Below the pieces are notes generated by a model. The model saw nothing but the letters and a program-made list of their open reading frames with translations. It was not told the DNA's origin and ran no database searches. A program made the position numbers and the translations under genes. Positions 17,195 through 23,989 of a stretch of DNA of 64,000 nucleotides are shown here, one piece after another; within the stretch, counting starts at the first letter, position 1, and each line of letters opens with the position of its first letter. Source of the stretch: JASGJS01 sp047601185 (GTDB lineage: Bacteria; Pseudomonadota; Gammaproteobacteria; JAURND01). Where the stretch lies: NCBI GenBank assembly GCA_047601185.1, contig JASGJS010000001.1:806001-870000 (forward strand), in the 5' to 3' direction.

Positions 17195-18268
17195 ATGAGA
17201 GATTATACTGGAAAAACTGTGTTTGTGGGAGTGGATGTTCATAAAAGGACCTATGCAGTGACATGCATATGTGAAGGTGAAGTGGCAAAGAGAGATAGCC
17301 TGAAAGCGGAGCCTGGAGGATTAGTAGCTTATTTACGTAAATATTTTGTTAATGGGAAGATAAAAACGGTATATGAAGCAGGATTTTCAGGATTTGCATT
17401 GCATCGATACTTATTAAATGAAGGAATAGAGAATGTGGTAGTTCATGCAGCTAGCGTGGAGATTTCATCGCGAGATAGGGTAAAAACGGATAAAAGGGAT
17501 TCATTAAAGTTGGCATTGCAATTGTCGACAGGGCGTTTAAAAGGAATACACGTACCTACGGTTGAACGAGAAGGATATCGAGAAATGAGCCGTTTACGAG
17601 AAAAGATAGCAAAAGATAAGAGAAGGACGGGTACTCGGATTAAAAGTTTATTGTATCGAATGGGCTTAATTGCGGCCGAGGAAGTCAAGGTTGTGAGTAA
17701 GAAGTGGTTAGAGAAAGTCTGTGAGTATGCCTGTGATCCCTCAATAAAACGTTGTATAGAAATGTATAAAAAAGAATGGCTTGGATTGTCAGATAGATTA
17801 AAGGAGATAGATGGGATGTTGTCCGAGCAAGCGCAAGCAGATAAGGAGTTAGAAATTGTGTATCGAAGTGTGCCAGGTATTGGCCCAGTGCATGCACGGG
17901 CATTGGCTAATGAGCTAGGGAACATGGAGCAATTTTCAAATGAGAAAAAGTTATTTAGTTTTACAGGGTTAACCCCGAGTGAATATTCCTCAGGGAACAA
18001 TGTAAGGCAAGGGCACATCAGCCGCCAAGGTAGGTCAATACTGAGGAAAACGTTAGTACAAGCGGCATGGCGCGCGATTTCTCTAGATGAATCTTTAAGA
18101 GCGATTTATGAGAGAATAAGTTTTAAATCTGGGAAAAAGCGAGCGATTGTTGGGGTAGCCAGACGGCTAATTGGGCAAATCCGCAGCTGTTTTAAAGATG
18201 GTCAATTATACCAACTGCGCAAAATGGAAGAAATTTGTCTAGAAACAGGAGAGATTGCAGTGCTATAA
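17195..18268 (+). CDS. IS110/IS1111-family DEDD transposase (recombinase)
   Basis: The 357-aa protein has the RuvC-like DEDD domain at its N-terminus: FVGVDVHK (Asp near residue 14), VYEAG (Glu near 61), and KTDKRD (two Asp near 100-103). The C-terminal Transposase_20 domain begins at VPGIGPVHARALANELG near residue 228 and contains the serine region SSGNNVRQGHISRQGRS. It is intact, with no frameshift or stop. IS110-family enzymes recombine a circular intermediate into a target chosen by a bridge RNA. Its GGAGG is strong but lies in a hairpin. Codon use and local base composition differ mildly from neighbours (more A/G-rich). Confidence 0.95.
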   Translation: MRDYTGKTVFVGVDVHKRTYAVTCICEGEVAKRDSLKAEPGGLVAYLRKYFVNGKIKTVYEAGFSGFALHRYLLNEGIENVVVHAASVEISSRDRVKTDKRDSLKLALQLSTGRLKGIHVPTVEREGYREMSRLREKIAKDKRRTGTRIKSLLYRMGLIAAEEVKVVSKKWLEKVCEYACDPSIKRCIEMYKKEWLGLSDRLKEIDGMLSEQAQADKELEIVYRSVPGIGPVHARALANELGNMEQFSNEKKLFSFTGLTPSEYSSGNNVRQGHISRQGRSILRKTLVQAAWRAISLDESLRAIYERISFKSGKKRAIVGVARRLIGQIRSCFKDGQLYQLRKMEEICLETGEIAVL

Positions 18269-18379
18269 ATGAGAGGATTAATTGTCTTGTGGATTTGTCC
18301 AACCACAGAGCAATTACATTAAGGTTTTAATAAGCGGTTTTTAATGAGAGGATTTTGTTTTTTTGCAAGATGTGATGTA

Positions 18380-18540
18380 ACGACTTCCTATGACCTCGTC
18401 AGACCTTCTTGTGGCGCATGATTAACGTGACCGCGTGTGGGAGTTTGGGGCGTAGGCTTTATTCAGTTCGAATGAACAACTTGTGGCGATTTTACGGAAT
18501 TGACCACGGATAGCAGATTGGGCCAATAAGGCTCTTTAAG
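18380..18540 (+). ncRNA. Putative bridge RNA of the insertion sequence
   Basis: The ends are approximate. Four guide-like segments lie in order in the 3' non-coding region. ACCTTCT (18403-18409) equals one side of the target read on the minus strand. GTGGGAG (18437-18443) equals the other side on the plus strand. CAACT (18477-18481) and ATAGCAG (18510-18516) match the joined ends of the element. Each guide ends in the shared core CT (or AG on the complementary strand), and the two loops have similar spans (41 and 40 nt). This is the arrangement described for IS621-type bridge RNAs: target loop first, donor loop second. Transcription is not shown. Confidence 0.6.
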
Positions 18541-18655
18541 TTACAATCATCTAGGCAAAAAACAGAATGCACATTATTAACTGGAATAACATCAGATTTG
18601 ATAACCATATCTGCCGGGAGCTGTCGTCTGCACCACTTGACAACTCACATAGCAG

Positions 18656-18682
18656 AAGGTGCCGATAGGCGGATGAGGGGGG
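18656..18682 (+). repeat. Repeat A, right half, beyond the insertion sequence
   Basis: AAGGTGCCGATAGGCGGATG followed by a run of G completes the half copy at 17079-17098. Its terminal G-run also lies 11 bp before the ispH ATG and may serve as its ribosome-binding site. Confidence 0.9.
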
Positions 18683-18693
18683 ATAAGCATATA

Positions 18694-19653
18694 ATGAAAA
18701 TATTTTTAGCCAACCCACGAGGCTTCTGCGCCGGTGTCGACCGCGCCATCGAAATCGTCGAGCGTGCCCTCGAAGTCCTCGGTCCGCCCATCTACGTCCG
18801 CCACGAAGTCGTACACAATCGCTTCGTCGTCGACAATCTCCGCCAACGCGGCGCCATTTTTACGGATAATCTTGATGAGATTCCTGAAGGTGCGACGGTT
18901 ATTTTCAGCGCACACGGTGTCTCGCAATCAGTCCGACAAGCCGCTAAATCCCGCAATTTAACCGTATTTGATGCCACCTGCCCCTTAGTCACCAAAGTGC
19001 ACTTAGAAGTCGCCCGCCTCAGCCGCCAAGGTAAAGAATGTATTTTAATTGGCCACGCCGGGCATCCCGAAGTAGAAGGCACCATGGGCCAATACCACAA
19101 TACTGAAGCGGGCGTTTACCTCGTCGAGAACGAGGCCGATGTCGCAAAATTACAAGTCAAAAATCCCCATAACCTCGCCTACGTCACTCAAACCACCCTA
19201 TCGATTGATGATACCCTACGGATCGTTGATGCCTTGCGCGCCCGCTACCCCGCACTGGAAGGCCCGAAGCGCGAAGATATTTGTTACGCCACTCAAAACC
19301 GCCAAGACGCCGTCAAAGCACTTGCTGCACAATCCGAAGTAGTCATTGTCGTCGGTTCCATCAATAGCTCGAATTCCAACCGGCTGAAAGAACTGGCGGA
19401 ACGGTTAGGTTGTTCAGCTTATCTCGTTGACGGTGCAGAAGAACTTAATCCAGACTGGATTGCGGGCAAGAAAACTGTTGGCGTCACAGCCGGTGCCTCT
19501 GCCCCTGAAGTATTAGTTCAGCAAGTGATTGAAAAATTGCAAACATTAGGCGGCGCTGTCGCCGAAGAATTAACGGGCCGTGAAGAACATATGGTCTTTG
19601 TGCTCCCCAAGGCGCTGCGCAAAAATAAATCACCTGCTCCTTTAGGCCAGTGA
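18694..19653 (+). CDS. ispH: 4-hydroxy-3-methylbut-2-enyl diphosphate reductase
   Basis: IspH makes IPP and DMAPP in the last step of the MEP isoprenoid pathway. The three cysteines that hold its 4Fe-4S cluster are in GFCAGVDRAI (near residue 12), FDATCPLVTKVH (near 95) and DICYATQNRQ (near 196). Length (319 aa) is normal. The ATG at 18694 matches the family N-terminus MKIFLANPRGFCAG; the open frame upstream runs into the IS and is not coding. The first 150 bp are strikingly C-rich. The gene would normally follow lspA; here IS and repeat A lie between, so its promoter is unclear. Confidence 0.97.
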   Translation: MKIFLANPRGFCAGVDRAIEIVERALEVLGPPIYVRHEVVHNRFVVDNLRQRGAIFTDNLDEIPEGATVIFSAHGVSQSVRQAAKSRNLTVFDATCPLVTKVHLEVARLSRQGKECILIGHAGHPEVEGTMGQYHNTEAGVYLVENEADVAKLQVKNPHNLAYVTQTTLSIDDTLRIVDALRARYPALEGPKREDICYATQNRQDAVKALAAQSEVVIVVGSINSSNSNRLKELAERLGCSAYLVDGAEELNPDWIAGKKTVGVTAGASAPEVLVQQVIEKLQTLGGAVAEELTGREEHMVFVLPKALRKNKSPAPLGQ

Positions 19654-19709
19654 CTGTAAAAACCGCCTGACAAGATCTGGCTGCCAGAAGTCTCCTTAGG
19701 CTTTCACTT

Positions 19710-19733
19710 GGGAGCGCGGGCAGCTTGCCCGCT
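19710..19733 (-). repeat. Solo end of repeat B
   Basis: GGGAGCGCGGGCAGCTTGCC followed by CGCT is a right-type end with the AGCTT loop variant also seen at 45930. No partner end is found nearby. It lies between ispH and the convergent pilin gene and could serve as a bidirectional terminator. Confidence 0.7.
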
Positions 19734-19763
19734 GCTTTGCGAACACGCCACCCGCGCCTCACT

Positions 19764-20159
19764 TCACCAACACCCTGTCACATCCGCCGTTGTGCTCACC
19801 GTTTTTTCACCCAACTGATTGATCCCCAGCTCACCGCAATTGTCTTGGGTTTGATTTCCCAAGGGCTTAGCCAGCACTAAATAATCCCCTTGACTGAGGT
19901 TGTTTAAACTAAGCTGATAATAGTCATTCTGGCTATAACCATTCACATACAAGCCCTCTAAAGTCGCCCCTTCATAAGTGTCATGCATGCTATAATAGCG
20001 CTCCAAACTGGCTGCGGCCGCGATTAAAGCCACCTCCGCGTCGATCCGGCGCGCTTTTAGCGTGTAGCTTTGGTACAATGGATAAGCAATTGTACTTAAA
20101 ATGCTGATAATACTCAGTGCAATGAGCATTTCGAATAGAGTAAAACCACGTTGAGTCAT
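19764..20159 (-). CDS. Type IV pilin-like protein (PilE family)
   Basis: It has a short leader MTQRG followed by the prepilin peptidase motif FTLFEMLIALSIISILSTIA, with the conserved Glu5 of the mature protein. The leading helix runs to about residue 55. A C-terminal pair of Cys (DNCGELG and TGCW) forms the D-region typical of PilE pilins. At 131 aa it is a normal small major or minor pilin. Assembly genes are not in the window, so the role (pilus, competence or minor subunit) is open. It is convergent with ispH and divergent from ubiX with a 52-bp gap. Confidence 0.88.
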   Translation of the reverse strand: MTQRGFTLFEMLIALSIISILSTIAYPLYQSYTLKARRIDAEVALIAAAASLERYYSMHDTYEGATLEGLYVNGYSQNDYYQLSLNNLSQGDYLVLAKPLGNQTQDNCGELGINQLGEKTVSTTADVTGCW

Positions 20160-20211
20160 GTCGTAATCTTACGAATAGATCAAAACAATTGAAATACGGT
20201 ATTTTTGAATC

Positions 20212-20772
20212 ATGCAACCTCCACGCTTAATTATTGGTATTAGCGGTGCTTCTGGCATCATTTATGGTGTACGGTTATTAGAAGTCTTAAAACCCCTCCC
20301 TATTGAGACTCATTTAGTGGTCTCCAAAAGTGCTGAATTAACCCGATCCTTTGAAGTCGATGTCACTGCTAAACAGCTACGCGACTTGGCAGATTATACC
20401 CACGCGATCCAAGACCTCGCCGCCCCCATCGCCAGCGGTTCCTTTAAAACCTTAGGTATGATCGTAGCGCCTTGCTCCATGCGCAGCTTAGCGGAAATAG
20501 CCACTGGCGTGACCACCCATTTATTAACCCGCGCCGCTGACGTCGTCCTGAAAGAGCGCCGCCGCTTAGTGCTCATGGTGCGAGAAACCCCACTCCACAG
20601 CGGCCATTTAGAAAACATGCTCAAAGTCAGCCAAATGGGTGGCATTATTGCCCCACCCATCCCCGCTTTTTACAACCGCCCCACAACGTTGGACGACATC
20701 GTGCTGCATTCCGTGGGGCGGGTTTTGGATTTGTTTGATATCGAAGTGGAGGGGGTTAAGCGGTGGAAGTGA
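20212..20772 (+). CDS. ubiX: Flavin prenyltransferase UbiX
   Basis: UbiX prenylates FMN to make the cofactor of the UbiD decarboxylase in ubiquinone synthesis. The N-terminal IIGISGASGIIYGVRLLE is the flavoprotein signature, and the Ser-rich PCSMRSLAEIATG segment near residue 88 is typical of the UbiX/Pad1 family. REKRR-like KERRRLVLMVRETPLH near residue 117 binds dimethylallyl phosphate in characterised members. Length (186 aa) is normal. It starts 52 bp from the divergent pilin, and the gap contains the palindrome AAATACGGTATTT. Confidence 0.95.
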   Translation: MQPPRLIIGISGASGIIYGVRLLEVLKPLPIETHLVVSKSAELTRSFEVDVTAKQLRDLADYTHAIQDLAAPIASGSFKTLGMIVAPCSMRSLAEIATGVTTHLLTRAADVVLKERRRLVLMVRETPLHSGHLENMLKVSQMGGIIAPPIPAFYNRPTTLDDIVLHSVGRVLDLFDIEVEGVKRWK

Positions 20773-20808
20773 TATACGCTTTTGAGGTGCTGTGAGTATT
20801 GCTATAAA

Positions 20809-21075
20809 CTAAAGTTTTTCGATCGCCGCTTTAACTTTGGTCAAAATTTTTGCGGTAATTTTATCTTGGGCTTCGATTTTGCTAATGTAGGCTTGAGAAA
20901 CTTGCATTCGCTCTGCGAGTTGAGTCTGAGTAAGTCCGGCTTTAATCCGAGCTAATGCAACAGGATTGTCGATATAATCTTCCGGGTAAAAGGGCACATA
21001 TTCATTTTTGTCTAGCCTCTTAGTTAAGCGTTCTTCAATTTGAGCATGCAGTGGAGTCGAAAAGTGATGAAACAT
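20809..21075 (-). CDS. XRE-family regulator, antitoxin-like
   Basis: The C-terminal half is a clean helix-turn-helix: ARIKAGLTQTQLAERMQVSQ then AYISKIEAQDKI. The N-terminal 35 residues are polar. The ATG at 21075 is preferred over a TTG two codons upstream, although neither has a Shine-Dalgarno. Domain layout resembles antitoxins of RelE/HigB-type pairs, but no toxin ORF lies on this strand upstream. The start is only 19 bp from the divergent start of the next gene, so each promoter must lie within the other gene or be shared. Confidence 0.65.
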   Translation of the reverse strand: MFHHFSTPLHAQIEERLTKRLDKNEYVPFYPEDYIDNPVALARIKAGLTQTQLAERMQVSQAYISKIEAQDKITAKILTKVKAAIEKL

Positions 21076-21094
21076 CGGCAAAGGAGTTTAAAAA

Positions 21095-21382
21095 ATGAAA
21101 CAACTTAAACAAAAGTTAAGTGTTGAAGAAAAAGAAATTTTGGATGCATTTGAGTCCGGAGAATTACGCAGTGTATTCCACTTGGCAGCAGAAAAAAAGC
21201 GGTTTCAAAAGATAGCTAAAGCTCATGGTCTAAAAAACAAGCGGGTTAGTCTACGCATGTCTGAATGGGACTTTACAAGGATTCAAGAAGAGGCCTTAAG
21301 GGAAGGGTTAGCATATCAAAGTTTATTATCCAGCATCATTCATAAATACTTGACTGGTCAATTTCATGAGTCACACAAATGA
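21095..21382 (+). CDS. CopG/BrnA-like ribbon-helix-helix protein
   Basis: The 95-aa protein ends in NKRVSLRMSEWDFTRIQEEA and a following helix (GLAYQSLLSSIIHKYL), the pattern of CopG/BrnA-type antitoxins: a beta strand RVSLRMSEWD followed by two helices. AAAGGAG precedes the ATG by 9 bp. A partner toxin is not found: on the left is a divergent XRE gene, on the right a decayed DUF1016 gene. It may be an orphan antitoxin left after loss of its partner. Confidence 0.6.
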   Translation: MKQLKQKLSVEEKEILDAFESGELRSVFHLAAEKKRFQKIAKAHGLKNKRVSLRMSEWDFTRIQEEALREGLAYQSLLSSIIHKYLTGQFHESHK

Positions 21383-21583
21383 TCTGGGGAATGATCGTCA
21401 CAAGTCGTTTGCCAGCTCGAGTCATAATCTGCGACGTATGATCAAATTTGCAGAAGTATTCCCAGAGGAAATTATCGTATCGTTGATACGACAATTGAGT
21501 TGAACACATTTTATCGCTTTAATTCCCCTGAAAGAAAGTGAAACCGCGATTTTTACATAAAAATATGTATGAGTACTTTGATT
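21366..21583 (+). pseudogene. Relic of a DUF1016/YhcG-type nuclease gene
   Basis: Translation from the ATG at 21366 gives NLRRMIKFAEVFPEEIIVSL then IRQLS, followed by an in-frame TGA where the family has Trp (RQLSW), and continues THFIALIPLKESE. After a TAA the family reading resumes in another frame (FYIKICMSTL). DUF1016 proteins contain RM..FAE.FPD..IV..LSRQLSWSHF.ALIPLKD..KREFY, so this is an N-terminal fragment with a nonsense change and a frameshift. The intact family is linked to restriction and mobile DNA. The rest of the gene is missing; the minus-strand dehydrogenase follows. Confidence 0.7.
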
Positions 21584-21585
21584 AT

Positions 21586-22311
21586 TTAGACAACATTAAA
21601 ATCACAGAATATGTGGCTTTCATAAGCTATTTTGCTTGCTAATTTTGTAGACATAGGATCTGGAAAAATATTTAAAATGCCATTCTCTATGCCATCGCAT
21701 ACTTCAATGGCAATTTGCTGAGGGGAGGCTTTTTCTACATTAATATTTTGTGTCATCTTAGTGTCAACGTACCCAGGATAGACTCCATAAATTTTTATAG
21801 AGGTACCTTCGCTTTCTTTTCTCAGCGCTTGAGTGAGTAAGTGTGTTGCAGTTTTAGAGGCGCAGTAAGTGCCTAGTTTAAGGATTAAAGAAAAACTCGC
21901 GATAGAGAGGATATTGACGATTGCGGCGGATTTTTTCTCTTTGAGTAAGGTCCAGAACGTAAAGCAGAGGTTGTGAACACCAAAATAATTAACAGCCATT
22001 TCAATATTCGAGGAACTGAGAGATTTTTCATTCAAAAATGATGTTGCGCATTCAATCCCGGCATTGTTAACTAAAATATCGATATCTTGGCATTTTGACT
22101 TGCAGGCATTAATTGCCTCAGGTTGGGTGACATCTAGTTCGAGGGGTACAATAATATCACCGAATTTTTTTTGCAACTGGTTTAAATTGTGAATATTTAA
22201 ATCAGTCGCATAGATTTTTTTTGCTTTTTTCAAAACAAACTGTTCTATTAGGCTTGAGCCAATGCCTCCACATGCGCCGGTAATTAAGATAGATGTCCCT
22301 TCTATATTCAT
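21586..22311 (-). CDS. Short-chain dehydrogenase/reductase (SDR)
   Basis: The classical SDR features are visible: ILITGACGGIGSSLIEQF (the TGxxxGxG cofactor loop), DILVNNAGIE near residue 80, and the catalytic SIASF...YCASK (Ser, Tyr, Lys). I start at 22311 because GAGGAG lies 7 bp upstream; the open frame reaches 18 codons further. The 241-aa protein lacks a C-terminal extension. The substrate is unknown. It lies 10 bp after the gene at 22322-22653 on the same strand and has low-GC, A/T-rich codon use, consistent with acquisition. Confidence 0.88.
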   Translation of the reverse strand: MNIEGTSILITGACGGIGSSLIEQFVLKKAKKIYATDLNIHNLNQLQKKFGDIIVPLELDVTQPEAINACKSKCQDIDILVNNAGIECATSFLNEKSLSSSNIEMAVNYFGVHNLCFTFWTLLKEKKSAAIVNILSIASFSLILKLGTYCASKTATHLLTQALRKESEGTSIKIYGVYPGYVDTKMTQNINVEKASPQQIAIEVCDGIENGILNIFPDPMSTKLASKIAYESHIFCDFNVV

Positions 22312-22321
22312 TGTTAACTCC

Positions 22322-22653
22322 TCAGGTAAATAACAAATAATGTGATAAACATTCGCCAGACTCATTAGCTGTAATCATTTCAGAATGGATGCTAGCTTCT
22401 ATCGATAATTCATCCCTTATGCCTTCCATAAATGCGTGTAACACGGGCCATTTTAAATTTTTTTTCATTCCAATAGATTTTGTTATCCTAAAATACCGAT
22501 CAGAACCGGATAGAAAAAATTCAGATTGAGCAGGCGTATATTGCAAAATTTGAAAACCATATTCTGGGCTGGCATTGTATATGGCTGATACCAAAATAAT
22601 AATAATTCCTCTTTACGTAGTTCATTTAGTAAAAGAAAGCATTCGCTTTTCAT
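22322..22653 (-). pseudogene. Unrecognised gene, probably frameshifted
   Basis: The open frame from 22594 (TTG) encodes about 90 residues (AIYNASPEYGFQILQYTPAQ and onwards) with no proper start signal. A good start, AAGGTG-N5-ATG at 22653, opens a different frame (MKSECFLLLNELRKEE). The two frames meet at a TTATTATTATTTT run, where a 1-bp slip would join them into about 110 residues. I do not recognise the family. Together with the SDR, 10 bp downstream, it may form an acquired two-gene operon. A sequencing error is an alternative to real inactivation. Confidence 0.45.
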
Positions 22654-23119
22654 TTTTACACCTTAAAATATAAATTTCCATATGTGAATAAAGTATTTCA
22701 TAGGTCTCAACATGCTTGTAAGCATGAGGCCTATATTGTTGGCATTATGTGGTGGTTTAAAGACAATTGAAATACCGTATTTTTGAAGTGTGTATTGCTA
22801 TGCTTAGGATAGATGCTTGATTTTTAAGGGAAGCTTGGTAAGCTATTATAATACAGAGTATCTCACTATGAGGCAATAAAACGCCATTGCTCCTGAAGCC
22901 TTTATTTTGAATGGCGGTGAACTAAAAGAAATCACTTAAAAGTTCGGTGTGGTTCCTTCTCCCCTTTTTTTGTGGGAGAAGGCAACAGCTCGCCACTTCA
23001 AGCTTCATAGCGTCATCAGCTTTCTTGGGTGCTGAATGATTAGAATTTTGCTTGAGGCGCTTTGATTTCGTAAGCTATTTTTAACAAGTTTAATCTTCTA
23101 AAAATGGCTAAAGCCCATA
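22654..23119. other. Gene-free accessory interval
   Basis: No credible gene is seen in this 466-bp stretch. It contains CAATTGAAATACCGTATTTT (about 22766), shared with the pilin-ubiX gap apart from one base, a degenerate repeat A at 22955-22983, and a small inverted pair CGCCATT/AATGGCG near 22880-22920. Confidence 0.6.
22955..22983 (+). repeat. Repeat A, degenerate hairpin half
   Basis: CCTTCTCCCC then a T-run and GTGGGAGAAGG keep the stem but have lost the loop sequence and the right-hand tail. The flanking GCAACAGCTCGCCAC matches, in reverse, the DNA beside the copy at 10771. Confidence 0.7.
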
Positions 23120-23545
23120 TTATATCATTGAGATTATTTCAAAACGTCCGGTTAAGCTCCCATTCATATCTTTTTGCACAAAAGGCGAAGCGGAGCTCAA
23201 CAATAAAACTTTTAATTGTCGATTATAGCGAGTGTCTTCATCCCACAGTTGTTTAATTGTGGTAGCCCAATCCTTAATTTTTTCGATTTCATCTAAGATT
23301 AAGAGCGAAGGAATTTCAAAAGGCGTATTTAATCTCGTCATCTGCCATTGCTGTTGTAGCCAAATATAATCTTTTCCTGCTGAGTCATTGGCTGATGCAT
23401 AATGAAATGACAATTTTGAATCTTTGGTTGCTTGTAAAGCTAGAGTGGCTTTTCCGGCTCGTTTAGGTCCAGATAGAACTTGGATAAAACGTCGTTTTTC
23501 CACGAGTCGGGTCAAAAGGGTGTTCAATATAGGACTTACAAACAT
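23120..23545 (-). pseudogene. Truncated AAA-type ATPase (AAA_14/DUF4143 family)
   Basis: The 141 residues cover only the N-terminal ATPase domain. Walker A is SGPKRAGKATL near residue 25, Walker B is SLLILDEIEK near 84, and the sensor segment VLLLSSASPFVQK is followed by SLTGRFEI. Full-length relatives run to about 380-400 aa and continue after GRFE into a winged-helix and DUF4143 domain; here a stop follows six residues later. The Walker A also has Ala-Gly-Lys-Ala where Gly-Lys-Thr is usual. It is most likely a non-functional remnant. Confidence 0.7.
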
Positions 23546-23605
23546 ACTTCTTCCTGTTCACTCAATGGATTGAGTAAATTCGAGTAGAGCATTATCAGAA
23601 GGGTT

Positions 23606-23989
23606 TCACATGGGATTGATATCTTTCAGCATTTCTTGCAGCGTTGCTACGAAAAATCTAGCTTTCTCTACAAGCTGCTGCGCATCATTCATTTCGACTG
23701 GATCACCCTCGTAATCAGCTAAATAACGAAATGTCTCTGCATGTTTTAAGAGACGGCCCATTTCTTTTGGTATGGGTCCGTTCTTAATCAGGCGATCACT
23801 GAAAGCATTTAAAACGCCTTTATGAGTTTTACCTATGTCAAACCCAGAAGCCAACAATGCCGCTCTAGCAGCGTCGTACATTGCATAGTAGGCGCGGTTA
23901 CATGCTCCGTCGGCATCATTGTTTTCAAGTAATACCCCCGCCGAGGCGGCCGCCTGTACCGCTTTCGCCATCAAATCGTGTGCTTTCAT
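23606..23989 (-). CDS. HEPN-domain protein, probable toxin of an HEPN/MNT pair
   Basis: This 127-aa all-helical protein has the UPF0332-type HEPN signature ACNRAYYAMYDAARAALLASG near residue 28 and the later FRYLADYEGDPVEM. HEPN proteins paired with a small nucleotidyltransferase form toxin-antitoxin modules in which HEPN is usually an RNase. The canonical R-x4-6-H motif is not obvious here, so catalytic activity is uncertain. It overlaps the preceding nucleotidyltransferase gene by 4 bp (ATGA), which argues for coupled translation. Confidence 0.8.
   Translation of the reverse strand: MKAHDLMAKAVQAAASAGVLLENNDADGACNRAYYAMYDAARAALLASGFDIGKTHKGVLNAFSDRLIKNGPIPKEMGRLLKHAETFRYLADYEGDPVEMNDAQQLVEKARFFVATLQEMLKDINPM

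Larger units (their letters stand above)
17099..18655 (+). mobile_element. IS110-family insertion sequence, IS1111-like (about 1557 bp)
   Basis: The element consists of a short left non-coding end (96 bp), one DEDD transposase gene and a long right non-coding end (387 bp). A long 3' non-coding end is the layout of the IS1111 group rather than IS110 proper. Near-terminal inverted repeats are visible: TGCTATGATGAGTT at 17100-17113 and, on the other strand, TGCTATGTGAGTT at 18654-18642. No target duplication is seen. The element lies inside repeat A, which is restored perfectly when the element is removed; IS1111-type elements are known to favour hairpin repeats. One base at each edge is ambiguous because AG is shared. 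Confidence 0.9.

Noticed and set aside
17443..18018. Long minus-strand ORF opposite the transposase
   Set aside because: It is a shadow of the transposase reading frame, has no start signal and no recognisable domain.
18598..19653. 351-aa form of IspH starting inside the IS
   Set aside because: The family N-terminus begins at 18694; the upstream codons read IS end and repeat A.
19484..19762. 92-codon minus-strand ORF downstream of the pilin
   Set aside because: It consists of ispH antisense and a repeat B end; low-complexity basic reading.
20809..21382. The XRE and CopG-like genes as one toxin-antitoxin pair
   Set aside because: They are divergent and both look like DNA-binding antitoxins; neither resembles a toxin.
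22860..22940. Short reading ending FILNGGELKEIT as a gene
   Set aside because: There is no start codon with an SD and no family recognised; left as unexplained intergenic DNA.
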